From positions 27,496,681 to 27,560,680 of the forward strand of contig CM066994.1 of NCBI GenBank assembly GCA_033977485.1: 64,000 bases of DNA. Reading direction: 5' to 3'. Below are positions 34,049 through 46,532 of this stretch, in pieces. The notes under the pieces are model-generated. The model had not been told where the DNA came from and searched no databases. It worked only from the letters and a program-made list of their open reading frames with translations. The first letter of the stretch is position 1; every line of letters starts with the position of its first letter. The position numbers and the translations under genes were made by a program. The stretch is from Hydrangea macrophylla. Lineage: Eukaryota; Streptophyta; Magnoliopsida; Cornales; Hydrangeaceae.

Positions 34049-34580
34049 GGGCTAACTGAATTTGCTCTTTTTTTGAATTTTTGAAAGGAAAATTAATCAA
34101 AACTTAATTTTGTGATTTATCTTTATATATTTATATATATTTGTGCTAAAATGCACCCATGTGGGTGGTATGCACCCATGTGCATGGTATATTCTTCAAT
34201 ATACTATGCGTTTTTATTATTATGATTATTATTTTACTTTAAGAGACAATTTTCCTTTATTTAAAACTCCCCCCCCCCCCCTTTTTATCATTTTCATTTT
34301 ATGCTTCCAAAGCCTTTTTATATTGAGCAAATTTTCAGACTGATTTCTTCATTTGTTCTTCAATGTTCGGGGTTCTCCCGAATACCCAAATCCTCTCTCT
34401 TCTTTCTCCTTTTTATATTTTCTATTTTTAATTTTGAAATTTGTTTTGAAGAATCAATTGAAGATTTTGAATTTCCTGGAAAATCTTCGAATGTCACCGG
34501 CCATTGTCATCATTGGTCTTTTGAGAGGTAACCAATCCCTAGATTTGACATTTGGTCAAAATTGGGGTGTCTACAATGGG

Positions 34581-36245
34581 TAACTTCGACCGGTCGAAAG
34601 TCCTTTGACAACGAAACCACTTGTTTCTGTCCAACTTTCGTTCCGACAAAGAGTGCCTTATCCAATTTCGTTTCTTCTGAAACTTTATGAAAGTGATTTA
34701 AACATAATTAATAACATCTCACTTGAGGGAAAACATTAACTGAACACATTAAGGATGCGTTTGGCACAAATTTCAATAGTACTACAAGTCTCGAATAACC
34801 ATGAACTATCGACTCCTTTGCGTACTTAAATCCAAGCTCATGAGTTCTTTCACAACTCCAACATATCAAAAGACATACGCGTCATGTTATAATGTTTCAA
34901 AACATATCCAGAGTTTCTATTCTCCAAATTTCCCTTACCATCTATTATCTGATTCTATTACAAGTTCCTTAATGAAACAAATGAAATGAACGATTCGATT
35001 ACAAAACTATGAGATAAACATCTATAAGTTGCCTTCTAAATGAACTCATGACATCTTGCGATCACTTTCCCGATTCCTCATCGGCATTAACACCTGAAAT
35101 GGTTATTTGAATAACCACACATATTTGATTTGTTTAACCTAATGCTTAGTGAATAAAATAACAAATGCATATGAATGATAAACATGCTCACATTCATATC
35201 TCTACATTTCATACTAGTCTTAGAGTCTCATGTGTACGTTCCATACTCCTAATCCGCGACTCCTTGCCAATAAGTTCATGCAAAAAGGTAAGACCCACAA
35301 TTCTTCTCTTTAATCGTGCGACCTTAATGCCTATATCGGCTCCACAAGATGGCTTGGTAACCATGTGCTCCTTTGACCCAAATAACAACTCAATATGCTC
35401 AAGTCACATATCACCATGCTTTCATAAATCAAAACATTTCACCGTGCTATTGGGCCTACTTATCAATATAATTGCCCAATATAAACTACATAATATATAT
35501 CTCTAAACTAACACATGTTATTCATACAAACACATGAATACATGTCAAGAAATCATTCCAAAAACATAGTTGAATCACTCACCTCTGATTTAAAGAAAAC
35601 CCAAGCACAAAGAATGTGCAGAAGTCATTCTAGTACAATTCCTATCGATCAAAAATTTATTTATCAACTTCCATGAAAAATGCTAGAAAATAACTTTTCG
35701 AAAAACTTAGCCAAACAAGGCATAATAGTTATCAAAAAGACGGCCTTACCTCGAAGAGTTCAAATACAAAATTTGGTGAAAAACTAGTGGACGAATGGCT
35801 GTTGTTTGGCGTCGAGAAGCTCTAAGCAATCAAATCCCCCTTTTGGCCTCTTTCTTGAAACTTAGGATAAACTTTTAGAAAATTATGAAAGTCATCTCTA
35901 TCTATATATAGGCAACACTTCCGAAAATTGTGTTTACCTCCTCATGAGTTTTCAAAACTCCTAATCAGTATCTAGAACTTTCTACACAGCTAATTCATAG
36001 CTTTACCAGTGAAACCTCAAAATTATAAAAGTTTCCGACTAAGTTCTGTTTGGTTGCTAAAACACAAGTTTCAACATGACTTTTACGAAATTCCTAATTA
36101 GTCTACAAAATTAATAGTATGCTAATTCGTCCTCAACAGGATGCTAAATTAATAGCAGAAATAAATTCTAAACCAAAAAATAATACAGATAGTGAAATGC
36201 ATAGGTAAACATTTATTTTCATATAAACATTTAAGGTATTCCACA
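34581..36245 (-). repeat. 5' LTR of G1, outer segment
   Basis: Continues the LTR interrupted at 11619, beginning with another CGACCGGTCG palindrome. It holds TATA-type CTATATATAG near 35905 and blocks matching the LTRs at 37570 and 44322 (ACGGCCTTACCTCGA, TTGTGTTTACCTCC). The outer end is placed at TTCCACA, 36245, from the TG...CA rule; that boundary is uncertain. Confidence 0.65.
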
Positions 36246-36619
36246 TTGAACGTCTCATACTCGGAGAGACTTCACAACATCCAAACTCTCATTCTCCCCG
36301 TCTCAGAGGGTTCTCTAACACAGATTCCCACATTGACTCGTGAGTCAAAACTCACTCAAACATGTGCCAAAATGCACAACACATTACATTATCATGCATG
36401 ACAATGTAATTAAATGCAATAACATAAAGATGAGTGTTATAGAAAAGAACAATAAAAGTCGTACGCAACTTATGCCATGAAGCAGCTCCAGAAGTCTTCA
36501 TCAAATCGGCGTCGTAACTACCTTAGTGTCATTCTAGCGAGGTAATCTTATGGTTCATAACTTAACGAAGGACAATCACGAACACAACTAAAGCTAGTGT
36601 TCTGATACCGAACAATCCC
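36246..36619 (-). other. Probable 5' leader and primer site of gypsy element G2
   Basis: A decayed primer site GGTATCAGAAC (minus strand) is at 36599-36610, just inside the G2 LTR that starts at 36620. Beyond it is leader-like DNA without a gene, ending at the G1 LTR. The rest of G2 was probably lost in the deletion that ends at 7563. Confidence 0.55.
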
Positions 36620-37569
36620 TATCACGCCACGGTGTTGCGATAATTAAGGGAAGTAAGCTTCCTTATCGGACCCGTAGGCTCGTAATAAGTTACACGTCGC
36701 ATGATTATCCAAATACCAACAAGATATAAAATATCAGAGTAATAGTAGCAGCGGCAATGTTCTAAGTTTAGCGGAAGCAATATCAAAGTCTTACAATCTC
36801 CATTATAAGACTTAAATATTACAAACCTCCAAATTCAATAGGAATAGAAGTTTAAGGCAAAACGACCGATAACAACAACAACAACAACAACAACATAAAA
36901 GATAAATAATAAAATTCCCCAACGGGAACAAAATGGCTTCAGTAACACGATCACCTTCTTAACTAGAAAAGCCCCAGCTTTCCTCGTCCACGTGCTCACC
37001 ATCATAATACGCATTCTCCAAAACAGTATAAAACTACAGCAGCTAGACACGGATGTCCAGGGCCACACGTTCGTTAACTGAAAGCTGAGTGAAATACTAC
37101 AAAGCACACACAATATGAACATATACATCATTTATATTATCACTTAGAAGTTATCGTGATGTTACGCATATTCTCGCCCAAAATCCAAAGTTCTTCCCCG
37201 ACTATGCAACCACATCAATCCAACACTATATAACATAGCGCGCACGAATCCACCGTGCCAATAACTCACAATTGGACAACACTAGCTTCTATCACTCACA
37301 ACACAACAGTGGCAGTACTAACTTCTGTCCATAACCACAACAACACTGAACTGACGGTACTATCTTCCGTTATACTCCACACAAATCATTTTTACTGACA
37401 CTACTTACATCCACACATGACCCTCTAACTCCTTTGCATTCTTCCACACGGTCACACATGACCCTCAAATGTGAATTACGGCCACACATGTCCCTCTAAG
37501 TTATTCGCATCCTTCCACACGGCCACATATGACCCTCAAATGTGAATTATGGCCACACATGACCGTCTA
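36620..37569 (-). repeat. 5' LTR of gypsy element G2, inner segment
   Basis: Starts TATCACGCCACGG (a changed TG end). It carries CCTACGGGTCC-type sequence also seen at the ends of family S1 LTRs, an (AAC)n run at 36867-36894, and a 71-base doublet at 37417-37565 built on CACACATGACCCTCAAATG. It is cut at GTCTA (37565-37569) by the insertion at 37570 and resumes at 46533. Confidence 0.7.
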
Positions 37570-39755
37570 TGTCACGACCTATCCCACTACGCGTGGAAAT
37601 AGAACACGTGGCACGCCACCAAGGCTCATCTAAACATCATATACAATACGCAGCGGAAAATACTTTAAAACAACCCTGGGTATTTTAAAACTTAGGAAAC
37701 GTTGCCCTCTAAGTTGACAACCATTGAAATCAGAGTTATAAAAAGTTTTTGGCCAAATGAAAACACGTCCAAAAGAACAAATTTTGAAAACAGGGGTTCA
37801 GTCGACTGCTCCTAGGGTCCAGTCGACTGTACTGAGCAGAAACCAAAACCTAAAATTCTCAACAGAGGTCCAGTTGACTGATCAGGGAACCCAGTCGACT
37901 GCTCAGTCGACTGTGTTATGCAGAACCAAAAATGCAACATTTTAAAAGGGATCCAGTCGACTGATCTGGGTTCCAGTCGACTGCTTTTGCCATTAATCAA
38001 AGCAGTAGTCAAAATCAACAGTGGTTCAGTCGACTGATAAAGGGTCCAGTCGACTGCTTCTCTTACTATTCACTTTCAGTGTCTCAAACACACGAGATCC
38101 AGTCGATTGATCCATGGTCCAGTCGACTGCTCCCCTGCTGGGCAGCCTGTGATGAAATTTAACAACTCGTACTACTCCAAACTTAACACCAACACAACCA
38201 CAACTGATTTTCAACATTCAAAACATAACTACAGACGTTCAATTATAAGATTACGATACTACGAAACTAATCCATAGCTCTATTACAACATATTATTACA
38301 ATTTCAAATCCTTACACAAGTTTTTGGATTAAAACAAAAGCATATACAATTGTGGTTCCCCCGGCGTTCCTCGGCCTCACTCCTCATGATTCTTCTTGTC
38401 TTTCTTCTTACCTGCAATGGAGTACATCTCCACTGCTCAGCTATATGCTAAGCGTACAAGTCTAACATATGCAATATATGACAAAACATGCTTTAATCTC
38501 ATGAATCATATCAATAGTCTCCAGGAAGAAAAATACGCATTCATCCGGTAGCGGCAAGTCCAAGCCTTAAACCGCGATGTCAATGGCAAGTCCAAGCCTA
38601 CAACCATTACATCCCACAAGTGCCATGGCAAGTCCAAGCCTACAACCATGCACAGTAGCCGTCGCTACTAAAATTCTCAAACAACGAGAAGCTTACTCCG
38701 GCATGAATTTGTATAAGACTCCCCTTTGACCCACATAAACAACTCAACGTGCTCGCGTAAAAGTAGACATGCTTTTCATAATTTAGCGCGTGCATAATTA
38801 ACGGGCCTACAATTAACACATAGATTTTGCCCAGATCTCAATTTCGTCGTCGAAATATAAAACAAGTATTTCTCTATATTTCATAAGTTAGAACTTCATA
38901 ACTCGTGCAAATTCCCCCAAACTTTGAAGGATTGACTAGGAGGCTAAATAATCGTCGGATTTCGAATTTGAGACAATTCCTACAAGTGTATACCTGTTTT
39001 TCCCAAATTCTAGAAATTAAAGTTTTTAGAAAAATTAGCCAAACATGGCCTAAGTAGTATCAAAACGTAGGCCTTACCTCCACGAGTTCAAATCTCGAAT
39101 TTGAAGAAAAACTGACGGACGAACGGTCGTCGATCGGCGGTGCAAAGCCCGTGGCAACAATCTCCCTTTCTCTCTCCTCTCTCTCTAGATATTTTGAAAT
39201 GTTTGGATGAGAATGAATCTTATCTACCACTATTTATAGGCAAACTTTTCAGAAATTGCGTTTACCTCCCCACGAGTTCTCAAAGCTTCTAATTAGCTCT
39301 CGAAACTTTGTACACGTTCATTTTATAACTTTACGAGTGAAAATTATAAATTTCAAGAGTTTTCAACAAAGTCTCGTTTGGGTCCAAAATAACGTCCGAA
39401 AACTAAATTATGTGAAATCTCTACACAACCTACCTTTTATTTCACGTGTCACTCACGTTCTCACCACAGTTCTCAAAATGATATATATCAATATCGAAAA
39501 AATAAAAAATTATGCTACACAGGTATAATTCACTATTCATAAAATACCAGAAAAGTTAAATAATATTTAAATCACATAAATGCCATTTAACCGTGCCAAT
39601 GTAAAATGGACTATCATATTCCCGTGTCCTTACTTGCACCTTACCGCTGACCCACAGTCAACCTCATCTCAATCCAATTATCAAATAACATTGATATACT
39701 CACAACTTTCCAATTATGTATGATAAAACTATGAAATTTTGGAACGGGTGTGACA
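37570..39755 (-). repeat. 3' LTR of the LARD-like element
   Basis: 2,186 bp. It carries nine exact CAGTCGACTG palindromes and two variants at 37797-38130, AAGTCCAAGCC repeats at 38547-38640, and CTATTTATAGG (TATA region) near 39231. Confidence 0.92.
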
Positions 39756-39770
39756 ACTCTCCCCTCCAAA
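39756..39770 (-). other. Polypurine tract of the LARD-like element
   Basis: Minus-strand TTTGGAGGGGAGAGT abuts the 3' LTR. Confidence 0.7.
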
Positions 39771-42700
39771 AAGGAAGTTTGTCCCCAAACTTATACCATC
39801 TTCTCAAGTCACCGAGACTTCACACAAGTACTTCAAACATTTGCCTCATACACAAACCAATCACTTCACTGAGAAGTCACAGTCTCACGAGGAAAATAAA
39901 TCCTCAGGCTCTTAAGGAAAATAAATCCTCAGAGCCCCTATCTCAATCCGATAGAAGATTCAAATAGAATCCTAGCAATATCCCGAAGCATCTTGATAAA
40001 TAAGAATATCAATACCTGAGTAGAACTTACTCAATAGTCAAATCTGACACTAAATCACATCACGACGTCACCACGTCCACTCACATATCCCTCACCGTAC
40101 TTATCACATATACTTTTTGAAACCCAAGGATTATATCCCAATCACCAAAACGAAGGAAGTAACTCATCTCCCATATATCTTTATTTTACTTGTCACATTT
40201 CATTTCCGAAACTCAAAAGTTTCATCACAGTAGTCAAACCCAAGACATTAATTCATCTCTCATTCACCTATCTGCTTTTCGACTAAAAGTCATTGACCAC
40301 ACGTCTTAGCTGGTGCACCATCATACACGATTCTTCATCTCGAAGTGAACCAAAATCAAGCACTTAGCATATACGTATACCTCGTCAATAAGCCAACGCT
40401 TCAATCAACTGTTTCGCACCATAGATTCGATCCCTCATCCCGTTAACCAAAAGATACTTGTAGAATGATATTGTGTTTTCTAACGACTTCCCATTTCTTA
40501 TCGAGTTACACTATTTCTTCCCCAGAACGCCATATCACAATAACATCAGTTCAATGAATAGCACTTAGTCGGTAGTGCGTCGCACTAATATCCTCTCTAT
40601 TTTACATAATACTTATCATTTCGTTCAATTTAACCAATCATGTACTACATTTTCAATTACACGTGACTCATCAGATACCATTCAGATTTTGAGCTTACAT
40701 AACGTCCAAAATCACCCACAATGAGGTCAAACATATTCATCATTTAGCTCTCCAAAGTCTGCACCCGAACTACTGTCGATTGAAATAGAAGATTATACCT
40801 AACAGTTTTGATTTAGAACTTTCATCAAAGTCAAACACATTTCTTTCCATGTTGTTCCTTTAAAACAAATTGATTTAAAATTACGCATAATACTTTATCT
40901 CCTTCTCAACACAATTACTCCCAATATCCATCGTAACGAATAGCATTGTTAATCAAAATTTGACTTAGCCAATCATGCACGTAACAAAGTGTATCATAAC
41001 CTATCCTCTTGTTCAGAACATACCATGTTCCTGTCCCAAACCGTTGATCATTTACAATCCATCATGTTCACCTAGTGTACTCACATTCTACGCCAATCAC
41101 TTTTCTTTCGAAGATCTCAACCGCAATGTAGTCCATTCTCATATCAGTCTAGGTAGATTCACTACCATTTATGTAGTTTACAACTCTATACGTCGCTGAT
41201 GTTTCACTTTTACCGTTGCACATGTCCATATCGCTCACACTTCTATATCTCAACTCTCACTGAGTTCCTGGCAACCGTTCACACCAAGCGTATATTCTTT
41301 CGTATAACATCTCAAGGAACCATACCTTATTCCGACATTCAATGTTTCATAACTGTAGTTGAATCTGACTCAATTTCCAATTTAACTTTCTAGTCCTTTA
41401 TTTATGCTATCTGGGTCTCCAATCTATTATTCCTGAATAACCTATTGCTCACAGCATTAATGTAATCCCCACATACAATCTGAGGATAAGCCGGTAATTA
41501 AATCGTCCCACAAAATACTATAGCCTCACTGTGTTCAATAAATTCCATATCGACTTCCAATTTACATACCTTTCGCGACAATACCCCAAGGAAAAATACT
41601 CACTCCGGTCACCAATGCCAACTGATTCCTAACTGTCATCTTTCACGTTCTTCACACTTTATGGATCTCATCAAGTTCTTGATTGGTCAAGCCCCAAATC
41701 ATTCATTACCTCAGGTTACCCCAATACTTAAATCAAAGTCGAGCTCCCTTTGGAACAATACTCAAGTTAACTCGGTTAGTGACACTACCTCCAGCTAACT
41801 ACGTCCAAGTGTACAACACTTCACTAAGCCCTTACTTTAACATTTCCACGTTTATAATCTGCTCATGTAGAACCCATTCATTTGACAAACACTGTTGTCT
41901 CCCAAGCACTAAGCATACCATATCCTTCCACGATACTCGTCTTCCAAGGTCTACTTGATACTTAATCACAAGTATTTAAAACAAATTTTCTTACTCAACG
42001 AAAGTTTTATTTTAAAACATTTTAAACACTTTAAAATTTTCTTAGGGTGAAATTCGACATTCTCAAAATCCTCCAACCTTGTTGGAATTCAAGACAACTG
42101 TGATAACTTCCCATTTCATCCACCATTGTACTCTATCAGCCTCACATTCCCGCTATCATATCTGTTAACGTACTCAACGTACTACCAAGTCTTCATTCCA
42201 CTCAACTGTCCCCGTTCATTTACTCATTAAAGCTTTATTTCCTCGATTTATATTTTCACTTCTCTACATTGACTTACCCAAAGTCTCTCTACCCGTCTAT
42301 CGTTCCCACAATCGCTCTTGTTCATCATCGTAATACCCGTTGTACTCTAGCGTCCTGCTGATAGTATCTTGTGTTAAATATTCAACGATATTTTAAAAGC
42401 ATTCAAAGGAAAGATTTTTAGTTTTATTTTGAAAATACGTTAAAAATCCAGGTTTGAAATCGCCTGTACTTCACCCCTTTGTGATAACCACCTTCACGAC
42501 AAGCTTCTTATCAAAGTACTCTCATCCCAATGATATCCAAATATCCACTCGATTTCTCTGAGTTTCTTATCACGTTCTATAATTCACACTTATCTTTTAT
42601 TCCTTGTCTCCTAATCTTACCCCCTTTATTCTATCTCTTCCGACAACCTCTGGCAAAACATCAGGGAATCTTATTATTCTGCATTTTTGTCCATTTATTC

Positions 42701-43213
42701 TCCATCAACCTTTCCATAGAATTTCTCTATCAATATCCTCTTATCCTTATGTTATCGAATTATCAATTTGATTCCTCTGGACTTCTGTCACTTTTGATCA
42801 ATTACCTTCACCTATTATTTCTGGTCTCGTCTTCTTACTTCCTTTATTCCATTTCCTTTGGGGAACCATCTCGTAACACCAACGAAATTTCATTACTATG
42901 CATGTCCATTCATTTGTTTCTCACCAAGACCTCTACAATTTCTCCTCTGACCTATGTCGTCCTTCAACATCAGTCATCATCCTTATCGTTGCATTTCTAC
43001 GGGCATAACCATCGAGTCTAGGCAACCACTCTAGAAGTCTCATCATCTCATCAGTTAACCTTCGACTATCTATAGGCTCAAACTGTTCACTCATATTCTA
43101 TCATTTCCATTCATAATTTTCATCTTAGGTCAACCTTCAAATCCCAACAATTTCCTTCATACTATTAACTCGATAGCATTTGCTACAAATCCCTACACTG
43201 CATCTGCATCTGC
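39771..43213 (-). other. Gene-less interior of the LARD-like element
   Basis: AT- and pyrimidine-rich on the plus strand. The longest frame (42530-43021, plus, 163 codons) is hydrophobic through TTT/CTT/ATT codons only and is not supported as a gene. No gag or pol motif could be found on either strand. Confidence 0.6.
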
Positions 43214-43416
43214 TAGGGGTGTACGCGGTCGGTTTCGGTCGGTTTTTTGTGTATTTTAAAACCGACCAATAGGTTCGGTTTCGGTCGGTTTTGCGGTTTC
43301 GGTCGGTTTTTCGGTCGGTTTTAGCTTGTACATGTATTTTATAAACCGACCAATCGGTTTTTTGGTCGGTCGGTTTCGGTCGGTTTTCGGTTTTTCGGTT
43401 TTTTTGTTCACCCCTA
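43214..43416. mobile_element. hAT-type MITE
   Basis: Ends TAGGGGTG and CACCCCTA with an exact 8-bp target duplication GCATCTGC at 43206-43213 and 43417-43424. The interior is made of TTTCGGTCGG-type direct and inverted repeats. Eight-base duplications and TAGGG ends are typical of hAT elements. Confidence 0.9.
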
Positions 43417-43462
43417 GCATCTGCATCTGTTATAGTGCTACGACTATTTGAAACCAGGTTCA

Positions 43463-43710
43463 GTTGAGAGATTCCTCAACAACCACAATACTCATAACCC
43501 ATAGAGATATTGACCAATCCCCAATACATTCCACAAGATAGGTTGAAAGATTCCTCAACCGTCCAATACATACCATATACCGCACAATAAGTTGAAAGAT
43601 TCTTCAACTACCCAATACACACCGTATATACCGTAAGATACATCATAAGATAACCTCGTACGATTGTACCGTAGGTTAACACCGTAAGATAAGGTGAGAG
43701 ATTCCTCACC
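43463..43710 (-). repeat. Four hairpins with loop AGATTC and compensatory stems
   Basis: Hairpins lie at 43463-43480 (GTTGAG/CTCAAC), 43541-43560 (GGTTGA/TCAACC), 43590-43609 (AGTTGAA/TTCAACT) and 43693-43710 (GGTGAG/CTCACC), plus-strand notation. Stem bases change in pairs (G-C to A-T, T-A to G-C) while the loop stays. They lie about 0.6-0.85 kb inside the primer site, in the leader of the element. Confidence 0.7.
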
Positions 43711-44304
43711 GGTCCCATACACGACTAATACATACTGTTGAACTATTTTTCTGTCATAAACCCCAACTGGTCATCCCTTTTCTCTCTATATCATGACGCG
43801 TATCCCATGTCTGACGTATAACTTTTATCAAGTACTTCTAGTCTCATAACTCAACCACAACACTCACTTTCATTCTCTAGGTGAACTATACGGAAATCTT
43901 TTCTGACGTTTACTACTCGACTTCGTTCTCGGTAAGATCTCCCAAAGGACACTCGTCACTATCGTTGAAAACATCCACCGATTCAATCAAATCTATTTTC
44001 TTTTTGCTTAGAAATTTCACTATTCATCAATACCAAAATATCAACTTTCCCTCTTACCACAAGACGCGGTCTATTATAACTCATGATAACGTCATCTCAT
44101 CATACAGCTCCACTTCCGTATGATTCAACCGATTCACGAATGCATCAATACTATGCATGTATGACAATAACATAATCATGTATGTATAACAACATACCAT
44201 ATGCATCAAACATCTCTACAATATGTGGATGCAATCTAGAACATGTGACAATTCACTCAACACTCCACTTGTCGTTGAACGTTCCCAAAGTTTTGTTACC
44301 TATT

Positions 44305-44316
44305 GCTTTGATACAA
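44305..44316 (-). other. Primer-binding site of the LARD-like element
   Basis: Minus-strand TTGTATCAAAGC, nine of twelve bases matching the TGGTATCAGAGC site of G1, five bases from the LTR. Confidence 0.65.
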
Positions 44317-44321
44317 ATAAA

Positions 44322-46527
44322 TGTCACGACCCATCCCACTACGCGTGGAAATAGGACACGTGGTACGCCACCAAGGCTCATCTAAACATCATATGCAATA
44401 CGCAGCGGAAAGAACTTTAAAACAACCCTGGGTATTTTAAAACTTAGGAAACGTTGCCCTCTGAGTTGACAACCATTGAAATCAGAGTTATAAAAAGTTT
44501 TTGGCCAAATGAAAACACGTCCAAAAGAACAAATTTTGAAAACAGGGGTTCAGTCGACTGCTCCTAGGGTCCAGTCGACTGTACTGAGCAGAAACCAAAA
44601 CCTAAAATTCTCAACAGAGGGCCAGTCGACTGATCAGGGAACCCAGTCGACTGCTCAGTCGACTGATCAAGGTCCCCAGTCGACTGTGTTAAGCAGAACC
44701 AAAAATGCAACATTTTAAAAGGGGTCCAGTCGACTGATCTGGGTTCCAGTCGACTGCTTTTGCCATTAATCAAAGCAGTAGTCAAAATCAATAGTGGTTC
44801 AGTCGACTGATAAAGGGTCCAGTCGACTGCTTCTCTTACTATTCACTTTCAGTGTCTCAAACACACGAGATCCAGTCGATTGATCCATGGTCCAGTCGAC
44901 TGCTCCCCTGCTGGGCAGCCTGTGATGAAATTTAATAACTCATACTACTCCAAACTTAACACCAACACAACCACAACTGATTTTCAACATTCAAAACATA
45001 ACTACAGACGTTCAATTACAAGATTACGATACTACGAAACTAATCCATAGCTCAATTACAACATATTATTACAATTTCAAATCCTTAAACAAGTTTTTGT
45101 ATTAAAACAAAAGCATATACAATTGTGGTTCCCCCGGCGTTCCTCGGCCTCACTCCTCATGATTCTTCTTGTCTTTCTTCTTACCTGCAATGGAGTACAT
45201 CTCCACTGCTCAGCTATATGCTGAGCGTACAAGTCTAACATATGCAATATATGACAAAACAAGCTTTAATCTCATGAATCATATCAATAGTCTCCAGGAA
45301 GAAAAGTACGCATTCATCTGGTAGCGGCAAGTCCAAGCCTTAAACCGCGATGTCAATGGCAAGTCCAAGCCTACAACCATTACATCCCACAAGTGCCATG
45401 GCAAGTCCAAGCCTACAACCATGCACAGTAGCCGTCGCTACTAAAATTCTCAAACAACGAGAAGCTTACTCCGGCATGAATTTGTATAAGACTCCCCTTT
45501 GACCCACATAGACAACTCAACGTGCTCGCGTAAAAGTAGACATGCTTTTCACAATTTAGCGCGTGCATAATTAACGGGCCTACAATTAACACATGGATTT
45601 TGCCCGGATCTCAATTTCGTCGTCGAAATATAAAACATGTATTTCTCTATATTTCATAAGTTAGAACTTCATACCTGGTGCAAATTCCCCCAAACTTTGA
45701 AGGGTTGACTAGGAGGCTAAATAATCGTCGGATTTCGAATTTGAGACAATTCCTACAAGTTTATACCTGTTTTTCCCAAATTCTAGAATTAAAGTTTTTA
45801 GAAAAATTAGCCAAACATGGCCTAAGTAGTATCAAAACGTAGGCCTTACCTCCACGAGTTCAAATCTCGAATTTGAAGAAAAACTGACGGACGAACGGTC
45901 CTCGATCGGCGGCGCAAAGCCCGTGGCAACAATCTCCCTTTCTCTCTCCTCTCTCTCTAGATATTTTGAAATGTTTGGATGAGAATGAATCTCATCCACC
46001 ACTATTTATAGGCAAACTTTTCAGAAATTGCGTTTACCTCCCCACGAGTTCTCAAAGCTTCTAATTAGCTCTCGAAACTTTGCACACGTCCATTTTATAA
46101 CTTTACGAGTGAAAATTATAAATTTCAAGAGTTTTCAACAAAGTCTCATTTGGGTCCAAAATAACGTCCGAAAACTAAATTATGTGAAATCTCTACACAA
46201 CCTACCTTTTATTTCACGTGTCACTCACGTTCTCATCACAGTTCTCAAAATGATATATATCAATATCGGAAAAATCAGAAATTATGCTACACAGGTATAA
46301 TTCACTATTCATAAAATACCAGAAAAGTTAAATAACATTTAAATCACATAAATGCCATTTAACCGTGCCAATGTAAAATGGACTATCATATTCCCGTGTC
46401 CTTACTGACACCTTACCGTTGACCCACAGTCAACCTCATCTCAATCCAATTATCAAATAACATTGATATACTCACAACTTTCCAATTATGTATCATAAAA
46501 CTATGAAATTTTGGAACGGGTGTGACA
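44322..46527 (-). repeat. 5' LTR of the LARD-like element
   Basis: 2,206 bp and nearly identical to 37570-39755. It has one more block of CAGTCGACTG (44660-44690), gained or lost as a short tandem. The TATA region CTATTTATAGG is near 46003, with the palindromes about 1.1 kb downstream in element sense. Confidence 0.92.
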
Positions 46528-46532
46528 GTCTA

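Larger units (their letters stand above)
11620..34575 (-). mobile_element. Tat-lineage Ty3/gypsy retrotransposon, 22,956 bp
   Basis: The LTRs at 11620-15068 and 31151-34575 are bounded by the target duplication ATGGG (11615-11619 and 34576-34580). The primer site is at 31130-31147 and the polypurine tract at 15069-15083, so the element reads on the minus strand. It carries gag, protease, G-patch, RT, two RNase H domains and integrase, then an 8-kb 3' region with antisense genes and satellite-like arrays. A second RNase H, great length and antisense extra genes are traits of the Tat clade (Tat, Retand, Ogre). No extra ORF precedes gag, so Retand/Tat is likelier than Ogre in the strict sense. 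By eye the LTRs differ at about a dozen positions over their first 500 bases. Confidence 0.92.
31151..34575 (-). repeat. 5' LTR of the Tat element (3,425 bp)
   Basis: In element sense it starts TGTAGACACCCC at 34575 and ends GGTATCCACA at 31151. The TATA box is at 33822-33830, with the palindrome cluster about 95 bases upstream. A 12-base block present in the 3' LTR near 12305 is missing here, and there are scattered substitutions. No gene lies inside. Confidence 0.93.
7563..36245 (-). mobile_element. Gypsy element G1 (chromovirus, Tekay/Del-like), 3' truncated
   Basis: From right to left it has an LTR (34581-36245 plus 11220-11619), a primer site at 11203-11214, gag, protease, RT and RNase H. 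It stops at 7563 before any integrase. The 23-kb Tat element lies inside its LTR. RT motifs and the tRNA-Met-type primer site fit the Tekay/Del branch of chromoviruses. No 3' LTR is present, so a deletion removed its end. Confidence 0.75.
37570..46527 (-). mobile_element. Non-autonomous gypsy-type LTR element (LARD-like), 8,958 bp
   Basis: LTRs at 37570-39755 and 44322-46527 both read TGTCACGACC...GGGTGTGACA and are flanked by GTCTA (37565-37569, 46528-46532). A decayed primer site is at 44305-44316 and a purine tract at 39756-39770, so it reads on the minus strand. The 4.6-kb interior encodes nothing recognisable on either strand, which fits large retrotransposon derivatives that borrow proteins from a relative. 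The LTRs resemble that of G1 in parts, so a Tekay-like parent is likely. Confidence 0.9.

Noticed and set aside
42530..43021. 163-codon hydrophobic plus-strand frame as a membrane protein gene
   Set aside because: Composition follows the pyrimidine-rich strand of the gene-less element; no codon bias, no conserved motif, opposite to element sense.
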